NCBI GenBank assembly: GCA_036172665.1
Contig: CM069873.1
Coordinates: 47,090,001 to 47,154,000, forward strand
Length of the DNA: 64,000 nucleotides
From: Prosopocoilus inquinatus
Taxonomy: Eukaryota > Arthropoda > Insecta > Coleoptera > Lucanidae
Direction of reading: 5' to 3'
Below the pieces are notes generated by a model, which made no database searches, was not told the DNA's origin, and was given only the letters and a program-made list of their open reading frames with translations. How positions within the stretch are numbered: position 1 is the first letter of the stretch; each line of letters starts with the position of its first letter. Shown in pieces: positions 11,436 through 21,896 of the stretch. The position numbers were made by a program, and so were the translations under genes.

Positions 11436-12864
11436 TTATTTATTAAATGACCATGGCACACGCAGCACTCCCGTATACTGACCCCTGGTGAAATGTGGAC
11501 CATCGCACTTTACTTTATTTAGAGGTGAGTAGTAATAAGTTATAATCATTATATATTTCAAGAGTTTTTTTATAGGTAGTAAGCCACAGTAATTGTAGGG
11601 ATTAACTGCAGTAATGGTATGGGGGATCAAGTACTTTACAAAACGATCTTGTAAGGATTGAATCCTGTTTATGTGCACAACCGATGCCCACCCCCATATA
11701 GATATACCGTAACGTATTATTGATTCCACTAAGGAACTGTATATTAGTCTGAGAGTTATTTTAGGCATCAGAAATTTAAGATAGTAGAATCGGGCTGCTA
11801 ATACACGAAGTTTAGTACATAGAGAGTCTATGTGGCTCTGCCAAAGGAAGCTATCGTCTAGGAGAATCCCCAGGTAAGTGTATTTTTTTACTATTTCAGT
11901 TTTATAATTGCAATCGCAGTCGCGTTTATCCTGATGTAAACACGAGATTGAATGGTTTATAATCTCAATATTTGAGGCAATTTTAAACTGGGGAGAGGCC
12001 ACATACATCAGTTTGGTTTTGGCGAAGTTAATAGACAATTCTTTGTCATGAGCCCAGTTTTGAAAATTATTGAATTCTTCTTGTAAGTTCGTTTCAGCGA
12101 TGTGAAGGTCCTTATGTGCTGATAAAATTGCTGTATCATCAGCATAAAGGAAGCATTTGCAGGTTTTAAAGATGGTGTGGACGTCGTTTACATAAATTAG
12201 GTAAATAATGGGACCCAGAATGCTGCCTTGGGGAACACCTTGAGTGATATTGTATTCATTACTGTACGTTTTGGCAATTTTAACGAAGAATTTTCTATTT
12301 TTCAAATAGTTTTCCAGTAAATTGAGAACAGGACCTCTGATTCCAACTTTCTCCAGACAGCCGAGGAGCTTCACATGGTTTATGCAGTCGAAAGCTTTGC
12401 TGAAGTCAATGAAAAAGCAGAAGAACATGTGTGTTAATGTCAAGTTTATGATTTATTTCGTCGGCGAAATCCTGCAGAAGAGTTGTAGTACTTTTTGATT
12501 TTTGGAAGCCGTATTGTTGAGGGGTTATTATGTTATATTTTGTAAGATAGTCCACCAATTTGTTACATAAATATCTTTCAAATACTTTGTCCACTACCGA
12601 CAGTAACGAGATTGGACGGTAATTATTGTATGATGAATGGCTACCATTCTTGTGTATCGGTCTGATGATGGATTGTTTTAATTCACTGGGTACCTTTTTG
12701 TCTAGTAGGATTAATTTTATTAACTTGTGGATAGGACCACTAAAAATATTGATATAAGTTATTAAATGTTTCACCTGGATTTGGTCTGTCCCTGGTGGTT
12801 TTATAGGATCCAACGATAAGATGATTTTCTGAATCTCTTGTTCCGATGGTTCCGGGAGAAACAT
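11436..12864 (-). pseudogene. LINE ORF2 reverse transcriptase domain
   Basis: Two overlapping frames (12864-12406 and 12443-11436) together form the RT. Visible are LDPIKPPGTDQIQVKHL, RPIHKNGSHSSYNNYRPISL, QQYGFQKSKSTTTLL, then IDFSKAFDCINH with the first catalytic Asp, QGVPQGSILGP, and FLYADDTAIL with the YADD active site. The thumb and C-terminal region follow to PWSFNK. RT copies the LINE RNA at a nicked target. A frameshift near 12420, just before IDFSKAFD, is the only break in this domain. Confidence 0.9.
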
Positions 12865-13400
12865 GGAATGTTAGATACCCTCTCCGGTAGGGCCTTTACA
12901 AGAAAGCTGCAAGTCGTACGAATGAGTAATGTTGCTGATTTGCCACGTGAAAGTATTAGCAAAGTTTGCTACTATTTCTTCTGGAGGATCTTTCATGTAT
13001 TTTAGAATGTATCATTGTTTATTTGTGCACTCCTGCCCAGTACCTCGTTTATAGTAGCCCAAGTTTTTTTCATGTCACCTTTACTATCTGAGAAGGAGTC
13101 ATGATAATAACACTTTTTAACCTTTAAGATTTCAGCTGTGATTTTATTTCGAGTGGATTTGTAAAGGGTATAATAAAAAATGTTTGTTCGCAGGTGGACT
13201 ATTTGCCCAGAGTCTATAAAGTTGGTCTCTGAGCTTTATTTTTTCCAAGATGCTTGGGGTTATCCATGGTTTTTTGATCCTTTTGGAGTTGGGTCCAGTG
13301 TATTTGTAGGATGTCTTGGATTCGTTTGTAGCCATTTGGTAAGCATTACAAAGAAGCTTGTACATATCTTCTGCGTCATTTATATTGACATAAGACTGAG
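12865..13400 (-). pseudogene. LINE ORF2 endonuclease-RT linker
   Basis: The frame at 13365-13144 contains RIKKPWITPSILEKIKLRDQ followed by LYRLW, a block typical of the stretch between endonuclease and RT in Jockey/CR1-like LINEs. It is frame-broken on both sides relative to the endonuclease and RT frames. Confidence 0.75.
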
Positions 13401-13422
13401 GTGTGAGTAAATTACGTAAATT

Positions 13423-14273
13423 TTACGTATTTTCAAATGTGACGTAATTCATCTTGATTCTTTCTATTTGTTTTTCCGTTTGCGCAGAGATTTGCATATT
13501 TTGATGTAAATTCAAATTAATGGAAGATACTATACAATAGTGGTCGGATATGTTAGATTCGATGATGATTCCTAATGACCTTTCAATAAATCCTCTTGCA
13601 AATATGTGGTCTAAGTAGGAAGCTGCTAGTACATTATTTCTAATTTGTGTTCTTGTCATAGAGTTTATTACTTTTAGGAATCCATATGAAGCCAGTGAGT
13701 CCTCATATTGTGGTGTATCTTCCGGTTCCAGCAGGTTTATATTTACGTCACCAATTATTAGAAATCTGTTGAAGTCGTATGAGGATAAAAACATTTTCAA
13801 CTCATTTAGAAATGAAGCTCGAGACATGTTTGGGGGTCTATAGAGAGCTAGGATATGTAACAAAGGATCATCGTTGTGCAGCAAAGAATTCCCTCCCAAT
13901 TGTTAAAGCTGTCGTTTATGACTTTTAATTCGAAAGTGTTTCTTGTGAATATGATCAACCCGCTACCTCTTTTATTTATTCTGCATTTAAAGTTTGTATT
14001 AAAACCGTCAATTTTAAATAGATTTATGCAGCTTGATAAAACATCATGTTTTATATTAATTTCGCTTAGGATAATGATTTGTAATATTTTTAAGTGATCC
14101 TGTATATAAGTGATGAATTCATCAAAATGGGCGAATAAAGATCTTATATTCAAGTGTAGAATATTTAAATTGTGTAGAAGATTTGATGAATGCAAGTGAT
14201 GAGCGAAAGAATCCATATCACTAAATTTAGATTGTACATTATCATCTTGAAGCCAATCAGTGTCTATAGCCAT
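13423..14273 (-). pseudogene. LINE ORF2 endonuclease domain
   Basis: Starting MAIDTDWLQDDN, the frame has LNILHLNIRSLFAHFDEF (first motif with Asn), LSEINIK with the metal-binding Glu, then a frameshift near 13880 and ALYRPPN, LIIGDVNINLLE (D-x-N), SYLDHIFA and SDHYC near the C-terminus. These are the ordered motifs of an apurinic/apyrimidinic-type endonuclease that nicks target DNA. The single frameshift inactivates the copy. The start sits 33 bp after the ORF1 stop. Confidence 0.88.
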
Positions 14274-14306
14274 TTTGGAGAAATGTAAACAAATATTTTT
14301 GATGAA

Positions 14307-15248
14307 TTAGTCGATCAAGTCAATATCGTTTTCGCTATAAATTGTAAGAACTTTTGAATCCTCAGTTTTTCTCGCCAAAATCTTTCCTTCCTTCACCCAA
14401 ACGAACTTCCAATTTTGTGATTTTGCTTTGACTCGCGAAAGCCAGAGTAAATTCTTCATGTAAGGGGAGATCTGTTCATAAACGTAGATGTTTTCTTTAT
14501 TATTATTTTTAAAAACTGTGTGACTTGTAACTCTTATTATTTTTTTATTAGTTAGTATTGCTGATTTGATTTTTTTATCGTTTAATTTAACTGTGATGGG
14601 ACGCGCCTTTTTGCTGTTGTTCTTAGTGTGATTTCTTGAGGCTTCCAATATATTTATTTTGCTCAAGTTTGTTTGAAAGTGCTGTATCACATCGCATACT
14701 ACCTCCAACAGGTTTTCTTCATCGGATTCCTCAACTCCGAAAATTTCGATGTTATTTTGGTTGTTCTGGGCTTCCAAATCCGATACTCTCTTTTGTAAAG
14801 TGCTAATTTTTTGGTCTTTTATCTTAGCTTGCTTAGTAAGCGTTTCAATCTGATTCTCGTAATTTTTCAGTTGGGCTTTCAGTTCTTCTTGATTGCTCTG
14901 TATATTTAAGACTATTTCCCTTAACGCCTTCAAAGCTGTTTTTATGGAGCTTTCATCATCCTCAGAATCAGATGTGTCGATTTTGTCGGATCTAGCCTGC
15001 CTACATTTAACGCACCTCCACGCCTCCTTTTTGGCAAGGTCCATTCCCTTCCATGTTGTTTGCTTGAGTGAACATTTAAAATGTAAACCCTTGCAACATC
15101 CCTGGCAGTATGTATGGACCCCGTCCCTAGGAAGCTGAGTGTTGCACTTCCCGCAGTTCATGCCCAGTATTGTTTTCTGGCGGTCCCAATTAGAGTCCTT
15201 ATGAAATCGTGTATACGCATCCAACGTATGTACGAGGGAAGCAGACAA
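14307..15248 (-). CDS. LINE ORF1 protein, PHD finger plus coiled coil (313 aa)
   Basis: An intact 313-residue frame. Residues about 31-85 form a zinc finger of PHD type (CGKCN, TYCQGCCKGLHFKCS, then WRCVKCRQ). An acidic SDSEDDES segment follows, then a coiled coil at about 110-165 rich in Gln, Lys and Glu heptads (ELKAQLKNYENQIETLTKQA). The C-terminal half resembles an RNA-binding transposase-22-like domain ending in FVWVKEGKILARK. Such ORF1 proteins coat LINE RNA and aid reverse transcription at the target. It is uninterrupted, unlike ORF2 downstream. The ATG is the first of the frame. Confidence 0.85.
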   Translation of the reverse strand: MSASLVHTLDAYTRFHKDSNWDRQKTILGMNCGKCNTQLPRDGVHTYCQGCCKGLHFKCSLKQTTWKGMDLAKKEAWRCVKCRQARSDKIDTSDSEDDESSIKTALKALREIVLNIQSNQEELKAQLKNYENQIETLTKQAKIKDQKISTLQKRVSDLEAQNNQNNIEIFGVEESDEENLLEVVCDVIQHFQTNLSKINILEASRNHTKNNSKKARPITVKLNDKKIKSAILTNKKIIRVTSHTVFKNNNKENIYVYEQISPYMKNLLWLSRVKAKSQNWKFVWVKEGKILARKTEDSKVLTIYSENDIDLID

Positions 15249-15290
15249 AATAAAAGCGAAAAAATTGAGATCGTGTAAATCAAAATTAAC

Positions 15291-16510
15291 TTTTGTTTTA
15301 ATTTATTTCCAATTTAAATTACTCTGTTTAAGTAGAAAGGATTGTAAGTTATTTGTTTCGCACTGCGAAGGACAGTTTCTTGCGCGCTCGAATACGGCGA
15401 AAAGTTCGTGGCGCGATACGATGTGTAAACATACAAGAAAATACTGGATAGGAAATTCTTTTCTTAATGCTGAATACTTCTTTCGCATGCAGGTAAAACA
15501 ATTATGAAATGATCCATGAGCGGAAAACCACTGAATAAAGAAAATTTACTCACAGAACAAAGACACGTCTGCTCACTAAGGCGGTCAAGAATAATTAATT
15601 AATTTACCGTGCAATTATGCGTTTATCTTCTTCAGCGCATTCTGCATTTATCTTGTTCTGTTAACACTTCTTTTTTCATAAATGAAGTTGAACACCTCGA
15701 TAGTCCATTATACATATTTAGCTCTTCCCCTCGAGTCTAATTTACAAAAACTGCGCAAAAACGGTTTTGACTGTGTAGTTACTACGACAACGTGACTGCA
15801 TTGCAAATGATTTGCTTTGCAATTTGCAACGTCGGTAACGAATTGTAAGTCCTTTTTCGAGAGTCATACCCTGAGAATAATTAATAATTAAACTTCAATA
15901 CATTTTCTTATTTTTCGTAATCACGTTGCTATGGCGAAGTTATTTAATTATTCGACTTATTTTCGATCTGTCAAAAGTAATTTTCATTTCTTGATTATTC
16001 CATTACTCGAAGTATCTTTTTCGATGATTGTATTTATTCATTTCCTTCCCATCCTAAGTTACTTTATAAGAAGCATAGTTAGAAATAACTTTTAATTAAC
16101 ATGGTTGTTAATTTGTGGCAAATTTTTGAGTTGAAAAATGATCCAATCGCTTTATTAGCAAAATTAGTTGAGTGGTGTCTAATCCCTGACGTGGGATTCT
16201 ACTTTTGTTCAAATTGTGGTGCACCGTTGAAACTTGGAAATGATAAAGAGACGTAAGAAGCTCTATAATAAATTTTTCTCAGACATTTGGTTATAATTAT
16301 ATGATTTTTTAGACCTGATGAGACATAAGAATTTGAAATTGCAAAGAACGAATCTACCACCCGCATAGATTCATAATACACATGCAATTTGCGTCAACTT
16401 TTCCTTAATTTCTGAGCAAGCTGGATGTCCATAGGTCCCAACTAATTTTGCAGGGTGCCCATTATGATTGGGTTTGGTATTTGCAGGATTGCTTTCGTCT
16501 TCTGTGTATG
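15291..16510. other. Spacer, no gene recognised
   Basis: Short frames near 15265-15507 and 16199-16387 show no domain. The 3' edge (about 16466-16508) resembles sequence at about 18341-18386, beyond the palindromic element. Confidence 0.5.
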
Positions 16511-18314
16511 CAGGGAGATTCAGGCAACACATTCATTAAAATTTTACGGACTTCCTCTTTGAATTTCCATTTCATATTTTGCAGTTATAAGTTACCGATA
16601 CTGATCTATTAGAATATAACATTTTCAACTTCTGGGCACTTCCGCTTGTACCGGAAGTTGCTGTCAACTTTCTTATTTTAAATAGAATACCCCATTTTTT
16701 ATTGCATTTTTGACATCTTCATGAAGTCCTAAAAATGTTTTGTGATACAAGAGAAATTAGCCGTTTTAGAGGTATTTCCATTTAAAAAAAAAAATTCAAA
16801 GTTGCAGTGCCTTGTTTATGATGCTGCCATCTTTGTGTAACAAAAGCCATAATTTTAATTTTTGGCCTGTAGTATGCTCTACTCATAAACTTTCAAGTCA
16901 TACCTAATTTTACACAAAATTGTTTACGCCCTGGTTGAAAAGTAACTTCTACTCGAACTGATTTCAACTGTCTAAAAGTCATGTTTTTTAAATAGAACAC
17001 CCAGTATATTTTTATACCGTAAGAATCAGAATTAAAAGTTCTTTCGAACTGTATTAGCATTCTCTATACCCATCTCTTTCTTTTCACGATTTTCTCTTTG
17101 ACACATCAATTTTTTTCAATTTTCAGTATTATTTCTGAATAGTGTGCTATGAAAATGTAACAAACTGAGGTTTTTTAAATTAATTCTGACTGTAATTTCA
17201 ATTTCATTTTAAGAAACCGAAAAATAATATTTAAATACATATCTACCATCTGATCTGATCTTTACATATGCCGCATGTTTTAGAATTCTTGGTATGACTT
17301 TTTACACATTTACAAAGAGAACTTTACACTTACAATACCAAATTTTATGACAACTAATAATAAATAAAAAATATTAAAAATAATACACAAATTGTTGGTT
17401 ATAATAAACCAAGTAAGTTGTCTAAGTTGTCCTCAGCTATTATTTATTAGTGATAACTTTCTATTGTATCTAAGTAATAACGCATTATATAACAATTTTT
17501 TGTATTAACTTCTTGAATTATCGATTTTTTTTATCATCAAATACATTTAATACATGTCTGTCTTCGAATATTCATTTTTTTATTCTTCGCAGCGATTAAA
17601 TTGTTTTTTTTTTAATTCCTACTAGACGGATGATTTCAAAAATTATGATTTCTCTAGTTTTCATAGCCCACTATTTAAAAACAATGCCGAAAAATGGAAA
17701 AAAAATTGGTGTTAAAAAATCACTATCATCGATAACGAGTGAACTACAAGAGATAAGTATAGGGAATGCTGATACAGGACGAAAGAACAATTAATCCTGG
17801 GTCATATGGCATTAAACTATACTAGGCGTACATTTAAAAAATATGACTTTTCGACAGTTGAAATTAGTTGGAATAGAAGTTACTTTTTAAAGTAACTTTT
17901 TTAAAAAATCAAATGCAAAACTGAAAGTGATCTGAAAGAATGGTTCTGTATCCTACTACAGCCCAAAAATTGGTATCGTGGTTATTGTTACACAAAGACG
18001 GCAGTATCATAAACAAGGTTCTGCAAGTCTGAGCTTTCTTTAAGAAATGGAAATACATCGGAAACGGTTGTATCACATATTGCACTAAATATTTTTAAAA
18101 TCCTATAGAGATTTCAAAAATGAAAAAAGCTGGGGTATTCCATTTAAGGTAAGAAAGTTGATAGCAACTTCCGGTATACGCGGAAGTGTCCGAAAATTTA
18201 AAATATTATATTTTGATAGATCCTTATCGTTAACTTATAACTGCATAATATGAAACAGAAATTCAAAGGAGAAGTCCGTAAACTTTTAATGAATGGGTTG
18301 CCTGAATCTCCCTG
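16511..18314. mobile_element. 1.8-kb palindromic DNA transposon, copy 2
   Basis: Same ends (CAGGGAGATTCAGGCAAC and its inverse) and same long inverted arms as the copy at 3506-5319, at nearly the same length (1804 versus 1814 bp). The flanks fit a TA duplication with one change on the left (TATG versus TATA). No coding capacity. A match between copies across both arms shows this is a real family. Confidence 0.85.
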
Positions 18315-18641
18315 TATAGTATTAAATTATTGTAAATTTTAGGATTGGGTTCGATAGTGGCAGGGTTGCTTTCCTTTCCTGTGTATATAGTATTAAAATA
18401 GATCGTGAATGCTTTATATTTTGTTTCTTAAAATAATCATATCAAAGGATGGTAGCTACAGGCAACTAATACCGCTAATTTACAAATTCAAGTCCAGCAT
18501 ATTTTGAAATAAAACTTTCGATACAAATTTAAGATTAATTCACGTTTAATTCACTTTTAAACAGGCATTTCAATATTTCCTAGACGATATTCATGAGACA
18601 ATAAGCATGACCAGTCAGAAACTCTCCACAGATAAATTTAT
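18315..18641. other. Spacer
   Basis: No gene. Contains a second copy of the short stretch that also flanks the left side of the preceding element. Confidence 0.5.
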
Positions 18642-18644
18642 TAA

Positions 18645-18772
18645 TGCCCGATTTCTACACCTCCTGTTAAATTTATCTGCCAGGTTTTATCCTTGGAAAC
18701 CATTGTATCGATAATAGTTTCCCAGGATACTCCCTGGCAGATAAATTTATCCGTAGGTGAAGAAATCGGGCC
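18645..18772. mobile_element. 128-bp MITE (TAA target), copy a
   Basis: Inverted ends read TGCCCGATTTC (left) and GGCCCGATTTC (right, inverted), with TAA on both sides (18642-18644 and 18773-18775). It shares length, terminus and target site with the elements at 44571, 52544 and 53121. The trinucleotide target is typical of PIF/Harbinger MITEs. Confidence 0.75.
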
Positions 18773-18775
18773 TAA

Positions 18776-19564
18776 GATATTTTAATTTTTTTAAATTTCT
18801 TAATTTCTCACAACTTCATGGTAATTTCTGTCACACTAGACAGTCATCAGACAGATTGACTTTACTAAGAAAAAAGCAAGACATGCGTGATATGTTCTAC
18901 GTAAGAAAAAAAATGCCACTTGCTTAATGAAATATGTTTGAAAAACGACAAGATTTTTTGTTGGAAGTTAAAGGCAGACGGCTGTATAGCAGTTAGTCTT
19001 GTTAATGCATTGATCGGCATATAAAGAAAAAAATGAATTGTATTGTACGTAGTAAGTCATATATACAAATTTACCATAGCAACAAAGTCAACAAAGTTAA
19101 TTTAAAGTACCTGCAGTAAAGAGGAAACAAGTGTTAATACGAATGTTTTTAAGATTTAATCTTTAATTTTATCTATTTTATGGTCTTTCTGAAACTCTGA
19201 CTATGTTTTCAATAAATATTAAAAAAACGTTATACACAAAATTTACTGGAAAATAATATTTACGAGGTAGGAATTTTAGATGCCACTTTTTCTTAATTTT
19301 AATCATTATTTAGCGTACTTTTCTATAATATCATGATTCCGCACCGTTTTTTTATCCCCAGGAACCAACTGTTTTGCTCAAAAATATCAAAAAACCAAAA
19401 AAAACTTGTAAAAATGAATTTCCCTGTATTCTGCATTCGCTCCGAGAAAAAAATTCACAAGACAAAAGAAATTGTGGCGAGATTGTCCTGGGCGCTCTTC
19501 CATCTAACCACAATTGTAATTAAATAATTGAATGATTCGTGCTACAGAATGATAAATTAAAATA
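18776..19564. other. Spacer, no gene recognised
   Basis: The 64-codon frame near 19333-19527 has no recognisable feature. AT-rich, no clear repeat. Confidence 0.5.
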
Positions 19565-20884
19565 AAGTTAAATCAATGTAAATTATATTATCTAAATTTA
19601 TATTTATATGAAAGAAAGTTACATTAAAATTTATTATTTATCCCTGCTCCAGTAAAGTTATTTTCTTGTAAGTTGTATTTGAAAGCCAACAGAGGCATGG
19701 ACTTTATATTATCAGGAATTTTATTATAATTTTTGGGCGCAGTATAAGCAAAAGATCTCGTAAAAAAGGCAGTTGAATGTTGGGGAACTGTCAGATTAGC
19801 AGTTTTGCGCAATTCACGACCGTGGATTATCCATCGTGGAGTTAAGCAATCGAGAAGGTACGATGGATTATCTGTAATTATAATTATATGTATTATGCAG
19901 CCTAAATGAAGCTGTCGTCTATTTTTCACATTCAGCCAATTAAGTGACCTTAAACCAAGCGAAATATGGTCACTTCTACGCAGATCTAAAATAAAGCATA
20001 CGCAAGAGTTTTGTTCTTTTTTATCCTAAATTCGGTAATATTATCCAGACGCGGGCCATAGACGACATCGCAAAAGTTAAATAAAGATAAAATTAAATAC
20101 TCGCATAATAGTTTTCGTTTTCAGGTTTAAAAAAAACTTTTGTTGGTATAAAGAGATCGCAGTGTACCGCAAGCGCACTGAATAAGTTTGCTTACATGTG
20201 ATCTAAATCTTAGTTCGTAATTCAATACAATACCTAAACTTTTAACTTCTGCTGAAAATTTTAATTTAAAGTTATCTACAAAAATACTTATGTCGTCTGT
20301 GGCCCTCTGGCGGTCTTTAAGTGGACCAAATATAATCGCAGAAGATTTGTGCGGGTTGATATTTAAACAGTGTGATTTAGAGAACATTATTAATTCATTC
20401 AAATCGCACTTAATTAAATTTTCGTAATTTCTTATATCTCCAATGTTAAAACTGGCGTATATTTGAGTGTCGTCTGCATATTTTGAGATTCTTGTGGAAA
20501 TCAGCGGTATAAATTAGGTAAAGGAGAGAACCGAGCACTGATCCCTGAGGTACCCCTGACATAACTTCACCAGAATCTGATGAGCTACCATCGATTATCA
20601 CCCTCTGCGATCTACCTGACAAGCAGAATTTGGTTAAACTTAAAGAGATTTTTTGAACTCCAAAATATCTCAGATTATAACAAAGAAGTTGGTGATCGAT
20701 GGTGTCAAAACCTTTGGAGAAATCTAGAGTTGTTAAAATAGAAATATCTCCTTTATCTGCTGCTCTAATTACATCACTTGTTACTTTTAATAAAGCCGAA
20801 GCCGTGCTAAAACCTGGACGAAACCCTGATTGTGTAGAGGGTAGAATGTCTGCCCCAGTTACAAATTGTAGGAGTTGCGCTTAA
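19565..20884 (-). pseudogene. 5'-truncated LINE, RT and C-terminus
   Basis: From about 20880 leftwards the minus strand reads TQSGFRPGFSTASAL, LTTLDFSKGFDTIDHQLL (first catalytic Asp), SGVPQGSVLGSLLYL and KYADDTQIYA (YADD). After a frame change it continues NPHKSSAIIFGPLK and VKSLGIVLNYELRF (20402-20127), and later FFTRSFAYTAPKNYNKIPDNI (19929-19624), the usual LINE C-terminal block. The 5' part including the endonuclease is missing, as expected from incomplete target-primed reverse transcription. At least two frame breaks are present. Confidence 0.85.
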
Positions 20885-21896
20885 ACATAGAAAAACTCCA
20901 ATTTGTGCATCTTCTCCGCTAAGTTTCGCAACGACCGATGATTACATCACGAGGTACACGTTCCCGACAGACGATATCGGGCGATCGAGCAATCCTACGT
21001 GTTAACTATCCTTGGTTCCGCTATTAGGATTGGCTACTGCTTTTTATTCTTAACTCCCTTATCCTTTGCGTTAGACAATTATAGTTTTCGAATGTGCGTT
21101 TCGCATTGCCATCGGCATTTGCCCTTGCTCTCTGGAGCGCGAGTCCTGGGATACGATGTATATATTGAAAATCGAAGTCTTTCTACAATTCTTTTTATTT
21201 TCTTCACGACCGGTTTCGTCGTCTTATCGACATTTTCAAATGAAAAATTAATCCTTGTTTATAAACATTAATTCTTGTAAAATTTTACATAAGATAGAAA
21301 TAATATTATTGTATAACATAAGTATAAGAAAATAATGTAGTATATGTTTGTTCTGTGTATGACATTTGGTTTAAATTCAATTTTTTTTTTACTTAACGTA
21401 ATTTATCTTAACACTTCTACGGCCAACGTCCATAATTAAATTGGCTTTTGGTTGGAACCTGATTTCTTCTACTGCCCACGTTCTTCATTGCAGCGGAACT
21501 TTTTCAGGTCTTGTTGTTGCTGCTAGTAACGAGCAGCAGCTTCTACTTCTGTTGACCTCCACCAGTAGCAGTCATCAGTATTTGGTAATACTGACCTCCA
21601 ACAGGAGGTCAGTATTACAGCAAAAATAAAGGATAAAGGATAAGTGAAGTGTTTAAAAGGATACATGCGAACAATGCAAAAGTTGTTCGATTGAAATTTA
21701 GTGCTTCGATAACATCAAAAGATAACGATAGTACCTAACTAAAATAAGAACTACATAAAGTACATAAACTTTAAATAAAAAATAATTAAGCGTCGTGTAA
21801 AAGAACTAAAAGCTAAACCAAAAGAAAAACTTTTTGTCGGTACTTGTGTATGCTAAAGACAAAGTGACAATACAAGTGTCAACAAATGAGAACTTA
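20885..21896. other. Spacer with a perfect hairpin
   Basis: The frame near 20999-21271 (90 codons) is not recognised. The only structured sequence is the 34-bp hairpin at 21585-21618. Confidence 0.45.
21585..21618. repeat. Perfect 15-bp stem, 4-nt loop hairpin
   Basis: GTAATACTGACCTCC, loop AACA, then the exact inverse GGAGGTCAGTATTAC. A second GACCTCC lies just upstream (about 21554). No T-run follows, so a terminator is not supported; a MITE end or remnant is more likely. Confidence 0.7.

Larger units (their letters stand above)
10788..15290 (-). mobile_element. Nearly full-length PHD-type LINE (Jockey/CR1-like)
   Basis: On the minus strand it carries an ORF1 with PHD finger and coiled coil (15248-14307), an apurinic-like endonuclease (14273-13423), a linker (13365-12865), a reverse transcriptase (12864-11436), a 3' UTR and a (TAA)n tail. 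A 35-bp gap separates ORF1 from ORF2. ORF2 has several frameshifts, so the copy cannot make a full polyprotein, but ORF1 is intact. It looks younger than the neighbouring BEL element. The exact 5' end is uncertain. Confidence 0.85.

Noticed and set aside
19333..19527. 64-codon open frame
   Set aside because: No recognisable feature and no neighbouring evidence of a gene.
20699..20884. Plus-strand 61-codon frame
   Set aside because: Shadow of the LINE RT read on the minus strand.
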